DNA from: Halioglobus maricola
GTDB lineage: Bacteria > Pseudomonadota > Gammaproteobacteria > Pseudomonadales > Halieaceae
DNA: 64,000 nucleotides
Direction of reading: 5' to 3'
NCBI RefSeq assembly: GCF_009388985.1
Contig: NZ_CP036422.1
Coordinates: 1,936,501 to 2,000,500, forward strand
The notes below the pieces were generated by a model, which was not told the origin of the DNA, made no database searches, and saw only the letters and a list, made by a program, of their open reading frames with translations. Below, piece after piece: positions 52,751 through 61,804 of this stretch. The position numbers and the translations under genes are program-made. Every line of letters starts with the position of its first letter. Position 1 is the stretch's first letter.

Positions 52751-53584
52751 ATGAAACGTACGTTACTCACTTCTCTGGCATTTCTTCTGGGCGCACAGCT
52801 GGCAACAGCCGATGATGCAGCTCTTCAGCAGGCAATTGCAGGCAAGCACCGCACCGAGGCTTACGCGGCCCGCGATGATTATCGCCACCCACTGCAGACG
52901 CTGAAGCTGTTCGATATCCAGCCCCAGCACACGGTGATGGAAATCTGGCCCGGCGGCGGCTGGTATACCGAGATTCTCGCGCCTTATCTCAAGGAAGAGG
53001 GAAAGTTTATTGCCGCCCACTATGACGAGAATGACAAGCAGGCGAGTTACCGGGCCGGATCACGTCAGCGTTTCGAGAAGAAAATGGCTGCTGACGCGGA
53101 TATCTTTGGCAAAGTCGAAGTGGCTTCGCTCATGTTCAACGAGGAAACAGGTGAGCTGGCCATCGCGCCAGTGGCAGATGGCTCAGTCGATAGAATTGTG
53201 ACGTTCCGCAATGCCCATGGCTGGGTTAGCCGTGGCACGGTGGAGGCGGTGTTTGATCACTTCTACGCCGCACTGAAGCCGGGTGGAAAGCTGGGGCTGG
53301 TTCAGCACATGGCTGATCCGGAGCAGGACTGGCTGTCGAAGAATATCGGTTATGTGGGGCGCGAATATATCATCGCGCAGGCAGCTCGAGCCGGTTTCGT
53401 ACTGGAGGCCGAGGGCTTCTTCAACAGAAATGCTCTCGATAACAAGCGCTACGAAGTGGGTGTGTGGCAGTTGCCGCCCGGGCTGCGCAACCTGAAAACC
53501 GATGAGGAAAAGGCGCCTTATCTTGCCATTGGTGAAAGCGAGCGGATGACGCTGGTGTTTCGCAAGCCCCAGGCTGGCGGTTAA
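52751..53584 (+). CDS. Secreted methyltransferase-like protein
   Basis: 277 residues from ATG 52751, with signal peptide MKRTLLTSLAFLLGAQLATA. VMEIWPGGGWYTEILAPYL is an altered SAM motif I, and LKPGGKLGLVQHM is motif post-III, so the fold is class I methyltransferase. Such exported versions are known as predicted proteins, but SAM is not expected in the periplasm, so catalysis is uncertain. Its stop overlaps the end of the convergent small gene by four bases. Confidence 0.8.
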   Translation: MKRTLLTSLAFLLGAQLATADDAALQQAIAGKHRTEAYAARDDYRHPLQTLKLFDIQPQHTVMEIWPGGGWYTEILAPYLKEEGKFIAAHYDENDKQASYRAGSRQRFEKKMAADADIFGKVEVASLMFNEETGELAIAPVADGSVDRIVTFRNAHGWVSRGTVEAVFDHFYAALKPGGKLGLVQHMADPEQDWLSKNIGYVGREYIIAQAARAGFVLEAEGFFNRNALDNKRYEVGVWQLPPGLRNLKTDEEKAPYLAIGESERMTLVFRKPQAGG

Positions 53585-53958
53585 GATTTACAGGGATAGT
53601 GCCGCTGTAGCGCATCGACCATAACGAGGGAGAAGGGCACTTGTATGCCTAGCTCCGAGAACTCAGTGTATTCAGCGTTGCGTACACTGAGTTCCTCTTT
53701 GAACAGTTCCAGGGCGAGGTCGAGCGTAATCTCTTCATCGTCCGGAATACACCAACCGCGCTTCTCCTCAGGCAGGTCGCGGGAGATCATAAAAAGCCCG
53801 TCCAGAAGACCATCAACGTACATACCCACCTGAATTTCAAGCACCTCGTTGTCCTCACCGTGCTTCGCCTGCATATCGCGGTAGCCGTCAACAGTCAGTG
53901 CGGCCTGGGTGCTGATACTGGCAAACAGCCAAGCTGCAGCGATGATAAGACGGTTCAT
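53581..53958 (-). CDS. Small periplasmic Rap1a/Tai-like protein
   Basis: 125 residues with signal peptide MNRLIIAAAWLFASISTQA. VGMYVDGLLDGLF, RGWCIPDDEEITLDLALELF and the end SLVMVDALQRHYPCK fit the Rap1a/Tai layout: a YxxG helix, a Cys-Pro strand turn, and a terminal Pro-Cys that can bridge to the first Cys. Rap1a proteins protect against type VI amidase effectors, but many family members have no effector nearby, as here. Immunity is not claimed. Confidence 0.6.
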   Translation of the reverse strand: MNRLIIAAAWLFASISTQAALTVDGYRDMQAKHGEDNEVLEIQVGMYVDGLLDGLFMISRDLPEEKRGWCIPDDEEITLDLALELFKEELSVRNAEYTEFSELGIQVPFSLVMVDALQRHYPCKS

Positions 53959-54072
53959 GATGGTTCTCCGGCGGTCGGTCAGCAGTCGTTAGGCGGTGAG
54001 CTTAGCATGTGAACGTAGGGTTTTAGCGCACAAGCTGGTAAATTGACTGCAAATTCAAATAAGGGGAATCCT

Positions 54073-55452
54073 GTGCTTCGTTCTTTCATCTTGCTGGCAA
54101 CATTGGCCAGCTTTTCTGTAGTCGCACACGCCAATCCTGAAGAGCGTCTGGCACAGGCAGTTCAGATACCCACCATCAGTCATCAAGACCCTGAACTGGT
54201 CGATAGAGAGGCTTTTGATGCATTCAAGCAGTTTCTGGAGTCCACGTACCCAAGGGTGTTTAGCGAACTGGTAGCGGAATGGGTGAACGAGTACAGCCTG
54301 TTGTTGGTCTGGCCCGGCGTTGGCTCCGGCGCGATTCTGTTTACCGCGCACCATGATGTGGTGCCTATCGAACCGGGAACTGAGCAGGATTGGACGCATC
54401 CGCCATTCGCGGGTGTGATTGCTGATGGTCGCGTTTACGGACGAGGCACTGTCGACGATAAGCTCGGAGTGATCAGCCTGCTCGAAGCAGTAGATCGCTT
54501 GCTGCAAGAGGGCTACGCACCCAGGAAAACGATTGTGCTTGCTTTTGGTCATGACGAGGAGGTGAGTGGTCGCAATGGCGCAGCAGCTCTCTCGGCGCGG
54601 ATGCAAGCACTGGGGCTTGAATTCGACTGGATGGTCGATGAGGGCGGCTACCTGCTGACAGGGAACCCCATGTTGCCCGACAACACCATGGCGATGATCA
54701 ATATCGCCGAGAAAGGCTACACAACGCTCACCTTGACCGCGAAAGGCGAGGGCGGACATTCATCCAGCCCGCCAGCGGTTTCCACTATCGGCCGGCTTGC
54801 CAGGGCTCTGGATAAGCTCGAGCAAAACCCTTTTCCCCCACGGCTCTCTGGTCCCGTCAAGGAAATGCTGGTTGCGCTGGCGCCGCACATGGGTCAACCC
54901 GAACAACTTATGTTCAGTAACCTTTGGCTCACTGACAAGATGATCGCCGGGCGCATGGCAGAAGACAGGCTGACCGCACCCATGGTCCGCACCACTACGG
55001 CGCTGACGATGTTCAATGCTGGGATCAAGGAAAATGTCGTGCCTCAGCGAGCAGAAGCGAAAGTGAATTTCCGCTTACTGCCTGGTGATACCGTAGACAG
55101 CGTCATCCGCTACGTGCGCGATGTCATTGATGATGATCAAATCGACATTGCGTCGTCGCCCTGGAGTGGCATGCCGGGCACGGCCAACACGGAAGGCGCA
55201 GGCTACCAGGCGATAACCCGCGCGGTAGCAGATGTGTATCCCGAGGCGATTCCAGTGCCGAGTCTGCTCATGGCCACCACCGACACACGTCACTATATCG
55301 AGCTCGCCAAAGATCAGTACCGGTTCCATGGCGCAGTGATCGACTATACCCAGGCCTCCGGCATACACGGCACCGATGAGTGGGTTGGTGTCGAGAGCTT
55401 CAGGAAGTCAATCGACGTGGCCACTGGCATGATGCGTTACGGTTCGGAATAG
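54073..55452 (+). CDS. Exported M20 peptidase (PM20D1/carboxypeptidase S-like)
   Basis: 459 residues from GTG 54073 (AAGGGGAA upstream); an upstream start at 54043 lacks this. Signal peptide ends near VVAHA. Metal motifs: TAHHDVVP, YGRGTVDDK, GHDEE, and the C-terminal ASGIHGTDE. The lid segment is GGHSSSPPAVSTIGRLA. Long M20 enzymes of this type cleave or form N-acyl amino acids or dipeptides. It is followed after 8 bases by the LLM oxidoreductase, probably in one transcript. Confidence 0.88.
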   Translation: MLRSFILLATLASFSVVAHANPEERLAQAVQIPTISHQDPELVDREAFDAFKQFLESTYPRVFSELVAEWVNEYSLLLVWPGVGSGAILFTAHHDVVPIEPGTEQDWTHPPFAGVIADGRVYGRGTVDDKLGVISLLEAVDRLLQEGYAPRKTIVLAFGHDEEVSGRNGAAALSARMQALGLEFDWMVDEGGYLLTGNPMLPDNTMAMINIAEKGYTTLTLTAKGEGGHSSSPPAVSTIGRLARALDKLEQNPFPPRLSGPVKEMLVALAPHMGQPEQLMFSNLWLTDKMIAGRMAEDRLTAPMVRTTTALTMFNAGIKENVVPQRAEAKVNFRLLPGDTVDSVIRYVRDVIDDDQIDIASSPWSGMPGTANTEGAGYQAITRAVADVYPEAIPVPSLLMATTDTRHYIELAKDQYRFHGAVIDYTQASGIHGTDEWVGVESFRKSIDVATGMMRYGSE

Positions 55453-55460
55453 TTGCCGGA

Positions 55461-56504
55461 ATGGAAATTCATACCACCCTGATTCAGGACGATCTTGGCA
55501 AGGTTTCCGGCGAAATCCGCCGGATCGAGGCTGCGGGTTACAACGGCGTGATGACGCAGGAAAACCGGCACGATCCCTTTTTGCCGCTCGCCGTGGCGGC
55601 TGTGAACAGCGAGCGCGTTACCCTGGGTACAGGGGTGGCGATTGCCTTTCCTCGCTCGCCCATGGTGCTGGCTAACACTTGCTGGGATCTGCAGCAGGCC
55701 AGCGCCGGGCGGTTTGTGCTGGGAATTGGACCACAGGTTAAAGGGCATAATGAGCGGCGATTTTCTGTGCCCTGGACACCACCGGCTCCGCGCATGAAGG
55801 AGTATATTCATGCACTGCGTGCGATCTGGGCGTGCTGGAAAAATGGCGGTACCGAACTCGACTTTGAGGGTAAGCACTATCAGTTCAGTCTGATGACGCC
55901 GAATTTTACGCCGGAGCCGATGGCGTATGCGCCGCCACCTGTGACCATGGCCGCTGTGGGGCCCGCCATGTTGCGGGTCGCGGGGGAAGTGGCGGACGGG
56001 GTTCGCCTCCATGCCTTTTGTACTCGCAAGTACATTGAGAACGTCATCTTGCCGCAACTGGAGACTGGACTGGCGCGCGGCGAGCGACATCGCGAGGACC
56101 TGCAAATCAGTGGCGGTGGCTTCCTGGTTACTGGTGCAAATGACGAGGAGGTGGCCACCAGCCTGGAGTTTTATCGCTCACGTGTGGCCTTCTACGGTTC
56201 CACGCGCGCTTACTGGCCTGTGTTGGAACAACATGATCTGCTCGATCTTGGGGAAAAGCTGAATCACCTGGCGCGCGAAGGAAAGTGGCAGGAGATGCCG
56301 GCCTTGATTAGCGATGACATCTTGCAGCTGTTCGGAGCGATTGGCAGACACGATGAAATCGTCGCCGAGATCCAGACCCAGTTCGGCGGCCTGGCGGATG
56401 TAATCGCCGACAGCGCCTCCTACGATATGCCGGGGAGCCTGCCGGCAGACCTGATTCGTGACATCCAGAGCCTCACAACCCCCTGGGCAGGCTTCAAACG
56501 CTAG
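55461..56504 (+). CDS. LLM-class (TIGR03617-like) oxidoreductase
   Basis: 347 residues. Luciferase-like TIM barrel with MTQENRHDPFLPLAVAA, TLGTGVAIAFPRSPMVLANTCWDLQ in two parts, and FVLGIGPQVKGHNERRF. This subgroup is usually labelled F420-dependent, but FMN use is equally possible, since no F420 biosynthesis gene is in view. Its stop overlaps the convergent nitroreductase gene by four bases. The substrate is unknown. Confidence 0.85.
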   Translation: MEIHTTLIQDDLGKVSGEIRRIEAAGYNGVMTQENRHDPFLPLAVAAVNSERVTLGTGVAIAFPRSPMVLANTCWDLQQASAGRFVLGIGPQVKGHNERRFSVPWTPPAPRMKEYIHALRAIWACWKNGGTELDFEGKHYQFSLMTPNFTPEPMAYAPPPVTMAAVGPAMLRVAGEVADGVRLHAFCTRKYIENVILPQLETGLARGERHREDLQISGGGFLVTGANDEEVATSLEFYRSRVAFYGSTRAYWPVLEQHDLLDLGEKLNHLAREGKWQEMPALISDDILQLFGAIGRHDEIVAEIQTQFGGLADVIADSASYDMPGSLPADLIRDIQSLTTPWAGFKR

Positions 56505-57178
56505 TCCAGGAAGGTTGCGATTTCAGCCAGCGATTTCTTTTCCAGTGCCGCTGCCGGCACCGTGGCATCCTCGGCGGGGTGCCCGGCTACGATCAGCATG
56601 TATGGGCGCTCCGTTGCGGGGCGCTCCAGGATTTCACTCAGAAACTTCATCGGATTGGGCGTATGGGTGAGCGTCGCCAGCCCTGCGCTGTGCAGGGCGT
56701 TCAGCAGAAACCCCGTGGCGATACCCACTGATTCAGGCATGTAGTAGTTCTTGCGCTTATTGCCATCGCTGTCAGCTCCGCTGCGCTCGAGAAACACAGC
56801 GATTAGCCACGGCGCGGTTTCCAGAAAAGGTTTGTGTTGGTCCGTGCCCAGTTTGTCCAGGTCATTCAACCAGTCCTGGCTGGCTTTGCCGCCATAGAAC
56901 TCTGCCTCTTCATGTTCGGCGGCGATCCGGATGGCGCGCTTGGTCTCTGGATGGCCCACACAGACGAAGTGCCAGGGCTGGTGGTTGGCGCCTGATGGTG
57001 CTGTTCCTGCAGCCCGGATGCACTGTTCGATCACCTCTCGTGGAACTGCCTTGGCGCTAAAACTCCTGACCGAATGGCGGGTGCGGACATGCTCGAAATA
57101 ACCTTGGGCGCGTTTCTGCATTTCCGTGTCAGAGAGAACCTGACGGTGGGGTAGGGGGATTGCCTCGTAATCGTCCAC
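56501..57178 (-). CDS. Nitroreductase family flavoprotein
   Basis: 225 residues. TRHSVRSFSAKAVP binds the FMN phosphate, and AGTAPSGANHQPWHFVCVG is the second conserved block. ESVGIATGFLLNALHSAGLATLTHTPNP is the dimer-side flavin segment. The pattern is close to the iodotyrosine-deiodinase-like branch. It lies 11 bases after a PaaX-like regulator on the same strand, so it may be its target operon. Confidence 0.88.
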   Translation of the reverse strand: MDDYEAIPLPHRQVLSDTEMQKRAQGYFEHVRTRHSVRSFSAKAVPREVIEQCIRAAGTAPSGANHQPWHFVCVGHPETKRAIRIAAEHEEAEFYGGKASQDWLNDLDKLGTDQHKPFLETAPWLIAVFLERSGADSDGNKRKNYYMPESVGIATGFLLNALHSAGLATLTHTPNPMKFLSEILERPATERPYMLIVAGHPAEDATVPAAALEKKSLAEIATFLD

Positions 57179-57189
57179 GATATTCTGCC

Positions 57190-57984
57190 TTAGCCATTGC
57201 TGACAAACTGTTGCCAGATATCCTGCCCGAATTTGTTGTAGCGCACCATCGCGTTGATCATCCGACGTCGATTGCGGCCGTCGACAATGGCATCGGGTAG
57301 CAGCGGGTCGGCATTTATTTGGCGGATCACAGCTTCGCCGACCAGAAGCGTTTCGCGGGTCGCCTCGGGCAGAGGCAGCTTGCCAGCACGGTCGGTGCTT
57401 TCCTGCATATTTGTGATGTGACTAATGTAGGCGGTTTCGAGGTACTCCCTGGGCCAGAGCGCAAATAGTTCTTTCTCGCTAACTCCAGGCATATCCTCTG
57501 ACTGCATGACAATGGCTTCCGGTTCCAGCCCAAGGCTGAGCAGTCTGGCCCTGGTGGCGCTGCTGCTTTCGCGGAGGTTGGCCGGCCGATACCAGAGCCC
57601 GGTGACATATTCCGCAAAGCCGTTGAGACGAAACGCCCGCTCGCGCGCACGCAATGCCGTGCGATTCACTCGACCAAGATGGCTGGTGTGTACAGCGATC
57701 CAGCCACCTCGCCAGGGGCCGATGCGGGTCTCGGCATTGACCCAGTCTCGGGCGGTGCTGGCGATCAATTCACCCTCGGGGCCCATTCGGTAGATCCCTC
57801 GCTGAGGTGAACTGAGGAGTCCCTGCCGGGTCAGTCTTCCGACAGTAACACGCATGGTTGCGGCATCGATCTCGAAAAGCTCGCCCCATCGCAACAGCAG
57901 GCCTACGCCAACCTCGGGCAAGCTCGGCGCGCTAAGCAGCGAGAGTACCAGGCGCTTGGGGCTGGGGTTTTCTGCGTCGAACAT
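57190..57984 (-). CDS. PaaX family transcriptional regulator
   Basis: 264 residues. The N-terminal winged helix contains LVLSLLSAP...GLLLRWGELFEIDAATMRVTVGRLTRQGLL, then the central domain with IGPWRGGWIAVH and the late REYLETAYISHITNMQ. This is the layout of PaaX, the phenylacetyl-CoA-responsive repressor. No phenylacetate genes occur here, so its inducer is probably another acyl-CoA. It diverges from the desaturase gene. Confidence 0.85.
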   Translation of the reverse strand: MFDAENPSPKRLVLSLLSAPSLPEVGVGLLLRWGELFEIDAATMRVTVGRLTRQGLLSSPQRGIYRMGPEGELIASTARDWVNAETRIGPWRGGWIAVHTSHLGRVNRTALRARERAFRLNGFAEYVTGLWYRPANLRESSSATRARLLSLGLEPEAIVMQSEDMPGVSEKELFALWPREYLETAYISHITNMQESTDRAGKLPLPEATRETLLVGEAVIRQINADPLLPDAIVDGRNRRRMINAMVRYNKFGQDIWQQFVSNG

Positions 57985-58085
57985 CTGTTGCGAACCGCTC
58001 CCTTAGTTCAAAATAATATAACGAAAGTATACATCATATGTTCTATGTTGTTACAATTTGCGAAACGGGAACAGGATCTACCTTG

Positions 58086-59027
58086 ATGAAAACCACCGAT
58101 TTTCTCACTCGCGAAGAGATAAACGACTTTACCCGCCGCAGTGATCTGGCGGGCGCGTGGATGGTAGTGTCCAACTGGGTGATGATCGCAGCGGTTTTCG
58201 CCATAGTCATCACCTGGACCAATCCGCTGACCATTTTGTTCGCGATCCCCCTGCTGGGCGGGCGCCAGCTGGGGCTGGCGGTGCTGATGCATGAGGCTGG
58301 CCACAAGACACTGTTCAAGACCGACGCCTTGAATCGTTCAATAGGGCAGTGGTTTTGCGCCTACCCGGTGATGGGCGACGTGGTGGCGTATGGTGAATCG
58401 CATCGGGTTCATCACCGCTATGCGGGGACTGACCAGGATCCGGACTTGCCCAACTATCGCAACTACCCCGTAAGCAAGGCCAGCTTCAAGCGCAAGATCA
58501 TCCGCGATCTCACCGGGCGCACAGGTCTGTTGCTACTGCGCTCGCTGGTGGGCTCAGCCAAGGGGCGTAATGTCATGTTGCGAGAGGGGGAGGAAACCAA
58601 CTCAGAGCGGCGCGGCCTGCTGGTTAACGCGGTCATGTTTCTGGCGATGCTGGCGATGGGGGTCGGTGCCTTCTACCTGCTCTGGCTGGTGGCCTATTTC
58701 ATTGCCTATCCCCTGATCGCGCGCATCCGCCAGGTGGCGGAACACGGCAATGTAGCGGACCTCTATGACCCCGATCCACGGAAAAACACCCGTACCACTT
58801 ATGCAAATGTATTGGACCGCTTGCTGTTTTGCCCCAACCACGTGAACTACCACCTGGAACATCACCTGCTGGCCAGTGTGCCCTGTCATCGCCTGCCGGC
58901 GTTGCACCGGCTGCTACTTGAACGCGGCTTCTATGAGGGTCACGAGGACGCAATCGCCAGGAGCTACCTTCAAATGCTCAAGCGGGCAGTACCTGAGCTT
59001 GGCGGCGGTGCAGCTCCTGCCACTTGA
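58086..59027 (+). CDS. Membrane fatty acid desaturase/hydroxylase
   Basis: 313 residues. Three His boxes: HEAGH at 69-73, HRVHH at 106-110, HLEHH at 256-260, with hydrophobic helices between them. This is the di-iron FA_desaturase fold of the inner membrane, which inserts a double bond or hydroxyl into a lipid-linked or CoA-linked chain. AGGATC precedes the start. Its upstream region is shared with the PaaX-like gene, so that regulator may control it. Confidence 0.9.
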   Translation: MKTTDFLTREEINDFTRRSDLAGAWMVVSNWVMIAAVFAIVITWTNPLTILFAIPLLGGRQLGLAVLMHEAGHKTLFKTDALNRSIGQWFCAYPVMGDVVAYGESHRVHHRYAGTDQDPDLPNYRNYPVSKASFKRKIIRDLTGRTGLLLLRSLVGSAKGRNVMLREGEETNSERRGLLVNAVMFLAMLAMGVGAFYLLWLVAYFIAYPLIARIRQVAEHGNVADLYDPDPRKNTRTTYANVLDRLLFCPNHVNYHLEHHLLASVPCHRLPALHRLLLERGFYEGHEDAIARSYLQMLKRAVPELGGGAAPAT

Positions 59028-59107
59028 ATAATAAGACCTTGATAGGGCTAAATAGGCGCTATAGATGACGTTGGTTAACACTGACGCAAGCTGGCTGGGG
59101 TAGGGAA

Positions 59108-60544
59108 TTGAGTACAAGAGCGCTGCGCAAGATCGAAAAGGCCATGTCGGCCGCAGAAAACTACGATGAGTGGCGGGAAGCCGCCCTCGATTACGACGAC
59201 CGCTCGGGTGGTGAGCGTTGGCGGAAGCGGGATCAGTCTCGCGATTACGACTACGTCTCGATTCGTCGCCGTCTTGATCGGTTGCGAGAGCTTCGCGCCC
59301 GGCACGATTACCCGGGGCTGCTTTTTACCCTGAACGAGGGTATTCACGGCAATGTCGGCGGTATGGGCAGGTCTTCCCTGTATAAAGTCTCCCGGTTGGG
59401 AACCAAACAGGTGATTGAGGACTATGTCGGTGAGATAGTCGATTCGCTGCACTTGCTTGCCGATGTCGAGCACGATGAGATCAGTGAGGACGAGCGCCTC
59501 GATTTTTTCCGCCGCGCCAATCATTGTTTCGGCCGCTCTGCGTTGATGATGAGCGGCTCCGGTATGCTGCTGTACTTTCATGTAGGGGTGGTGAAAACCC
59601 TGAGTGAACATCAGCTGTTGCCGAACATCCTCTCCGGTTCCAGCGGCGGCTCCTTCGTCGGCAGCATGCTCGCCACCCACGGTGAGAAAGATCGCGCGCG
59701 CTTCTACGACCCTGAATTTCTGCTGAAGCAGATCGAACAAGAGAAAATCGAGCTCAGTGCACTGCACAAGATCAGGCCGCAAATCCTGCAAATTCACGAA
59801 GTTCAGGGAATTATTGAGCGCCTGGTGCCTGACCTGACCTTTCAGGAAGCATTTGAGCTAACCGGTATTCACATGAATATCTCGATTGCGCCAGCTGAAA
59901 CCCACCAGACATCGCGCCTGCTCAACGCCACAACCACCCCTAATGTCCTGATGCGCTCGGCGATCCAGGCGTCGACAGCCGTGCCCGGCGTATTCCCGTC
60001 AGTGACGCTGATGGCCCGGGACAAGTACGGCGACAAGAAAGAGTACCTGCCCTCGCGCAAATGGGTAGACGGTGCGATGTCGGATGACCTGCCTGCCAAG
60101 CGTCTGGCGCGTCTGTACGGCGTCAACCACTACATCGTGAGCCAGACCAACCCGCACATCATACCGTTCGTGCGCGATTCCAATCGCCGCAATACCAAGG
60201 GTGATATCCTCAAGACTGCCGCCACTCGCACCGCCAGGGAGTGGATCAACGCCTCTGCCGAGATCATGCAGAAGCCACTGGCGAAGCGGCCACGGCTGAA
60301 CCAACTTACCAATACCATGTTGTCCGTGATCAACCAGGATTACATGGGTGACATCAACATCATGCCGCCATTCCGTTTTCACAACCCGGCGCGCATTCTC
60401 GCGCATCTGTCGGAACAAGAGATCATGAAGCTAATAAAGACCGGCGAGCGGGCCACCTGGCCAAAGCTGGAAATGATTCGCGTGCAGACTGAAATCAGTC
60501 GTACGCTCGACGATATTTGCCAGGATTTGGGCATTCTCGATTAA
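59108..60544 (+). CDS. Patatin-like phospholipase with DUF3336-type N-part
   Basis: 478 residues from a TTG with GGGGTAGGG upstream. The N-terminal 120 residues (YDEWREAALDYDDRSGGERWR) match DUF3336, common before bacterial and yeast TGL-type patatins. The catalytic dyad is Ser179 in SGSSGGS and Asp in WVDGAMSDDLP, with GSGMLLYFHVG as oxyanion loop. It should release fatty acids from glycerolipids or stored neutral lipid. No signal peptide; peripheral membrane action is likely. Confidence 0.92.
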   Translation: MSTRALRKIEKAMSAAENYDEWREAALDYDDRSGGERWRKRDQSRDYDYVSIRRRLDRLRELRARHDYPGLLFTLNEGIHGNVGGMGRSSLYKVSRLGTKQVIEDYVGEIVDSLHLLADVEHDEISEDERLDFFRRANHCFGRSALMMSGSGMLLYFHVGVVKTLSEHQLLPNILSGSSGGSFVGSMLATHGEKDRARFYDPEFLLKQIEQEKIELSALHKIRPQILQIHEVQGIIERLVPDLTFQEAFELTGIHMNISIAPAETHQTSRLLNATTTPNVLMRSAIQASTAVPGVFPSVTLMARDKYGDKKEYLPSRKWVDGAMSDDLPAKRLARLYGVNHYIVSQTNPHIIPFVRDSNRRNTKGDILKTAATRTAREWINASAEIMQKPLAKRPRLNQLTNTMLSVINQDYMGDINIMPPFRFHNPARILAHLSEQEIMKLIKTGERATWPKLEMIRVQTEISRTLDDICQDLGILD

Positions 60545-60564
60545 ATAATCCACTCCTTTCGGCC

Positions 60565-60587
60565 TGTCTCACCATTCTGGTGAGACA
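60565..60587. terminator. Strong hairpin after the patatin gene
   Basis: Perfect 10-bp stem TGTCTCACCA/TGGTGAGACA with a TTC loop, 20 bases after the patatin stop. No T-run follows on the plus strand, so it may be a processing or stabilising hairpin rather than a classic terminator. Confidence 0.5.
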
Positions 60588-60633
60588 ACTATCGGGCCAT
60601 CCTGTGTTCCTCGAAAAATAACAGGGCCAGGTC

Positions 60634-61758
60634 ATGCAAACTGAATTCTGCAAACAGCTGGGCGTAGACGCGCCGATTTTCGCTTTTACTCACTGTCGCG
60701 ATGTTGTCGTGGAGGTGTCCCGGGCAGGGGGGATCGGTGTCCTCGGTGCTGTTGGGTTCACGCCGGAACAGCTGCGCGAGGAGCTGGACTGGATCGATGC
60801 GCATATCGGCGATCACATTTACGGTGTTGATACCGCCATCCCTCAAAAGTACGAGGGCATGGACAAGTCGACACCGGAAGAGCTCGTGGCGATGATCCAG
60901 GATGCCATTCCCCAGCAACACCGTGATTTCGCCGAGAAGATGCTCAGCGATGCCGGTGTGCCCGATTGGCCTGACAAGAATGATGGTATAACGCTGAGTT
61001 TTTCAGCCGTGCAGGCACAGGCCCTGGTCGATGAGGCGCTCACTCGCCCCAAGTGCAAGATGATTGTGAATGCACTGGGCACACCACCGCCTGAGATTGT
61101 GGCGCAGGTTCATGCCGCAGGTCGTTTGATTGGCGCGCTGGCAGGGCGGCTCAAGCATGGCATCGCGCACAAGGAAGCGGGCCTGGATTTTGTGGTTTGC
61201 CAGGGCTCTGAAGGTGGTGGCCACGCGGGAGAAGTTGCGTCCATGGTGCTGTGGCCGCAAATGGTTGACGCCGTTGCTCCGCTGCCTGTGCTGGCAGCCG
61301 GAGGGATTGCCAATGGTCGCCAGATGCTCGCTGCTATGAGTATGGGCGCTGCGGGTGTGTGGATGGGCTCGCGTTGGCTGATCTCCAATGAGGCCCAGGC
61401 AGAGCCTGCCCAGCGCGAATCGTACAAGTCCGCGTCGTCCGAAGACACCGTGCGCTCTCGTTCCTTTACCGGCAAGACAGCGCGAATGCTCAAGAACGAG
61501 TGGACTGAGGCCTGGGAGCGCGACGACACACCTGATCCGCTGCCTATGCCATTACAGGGCTATCTGACATTTGATGCCGTGCGCCGCACCCATCGCTATG
61601 CCGGGGTAGAAGAGTGTCAGAAAGTAGCGTTCAATCCGGTGGGGCAAGTGGTTGGCCAGATGAATGCGGAAGAGTCCTGTCGCGACATCATGTTTTCTCT
61701 GCTGACAGAGTATTCTGATGCACTTGATCGCATAAACGGGCTCTCACCAGACGCCTGA
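60634..61758 (+). CDS. Nitronate monooxygenase-like flavoprotein
   Basis: 374 residues of the NMO/2-nitropropane-dioxygenase TIM barrel: APIFAFTHCRDVVVEVSRAGGIGVLG, VNALGTPPPE, CQGSEGGGHAGE (with the conserved His), PVLAAGGIANGRQMLAAMSMGAAGVWMGSRWL. FMN-dependent. This longer branch is common in actinobacteria and marine degraders and often processes substrates other than nitroalkanes. CAGGTC precedes the ATG. Exact substrate unknown. Confidence 0.87.
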   Translation: MQTEFCKQLGVDAPIFAFTHCRDVVVEVSRAGGIGVLGAVGFTPEQLREELDWIDAHIGDHIYGVDTAIPQKYEGMDKSTPEELVAMIQDAIPQQHRDFAEKMLSDAGVPDWPDKNDGITLSFSAVQAQALVDEALTRPKCKMIVNALGTPPPEIVAQVHAAGRLIGALAGRLKHGIAHKEAGLDFVVCQGSEGGGHAGEVASMVLWPQMVDAVAPLPVLAAGGIANGRQMLAAMSMGAAGVWMGSRWLISNEAQAEPAQRESYKSASSEDTVRSRSFTGKTARMLKNEWTEAWERDDTPDPLPMPLQGYLTFDAVRRTHRYAGVEECQKVAFNPVGQVVGQMNAEESCRDIMFSLLTEYSDALDRINGLSPDA

Positions 61759-61775
61759 TAGGTTATCATCAGGCG
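61752..61775. terminator. Hairpin at the end of the monooxygenase gene
   Basis: Stem CGCCTGAT/ATCAGGCG with an 8-base loop, overlapping the stop codon. Only a weak T content follows, so termination is tentative. Confidence 0.4.
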
Positions 61776-61804
61776 GGTTAACTCACGGAAAATGAGACCC
61801 GCCG

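Noticed and set aside
53581..53958. Type VI secretion immunity gene
   Set aside because: The Rap1a-like fold is plausible, but no effector or secretion gene is nearby.
59075..59797. 240-codon minus-strand ORF
   Set aside because: Antisense shadow of the patatin gene.
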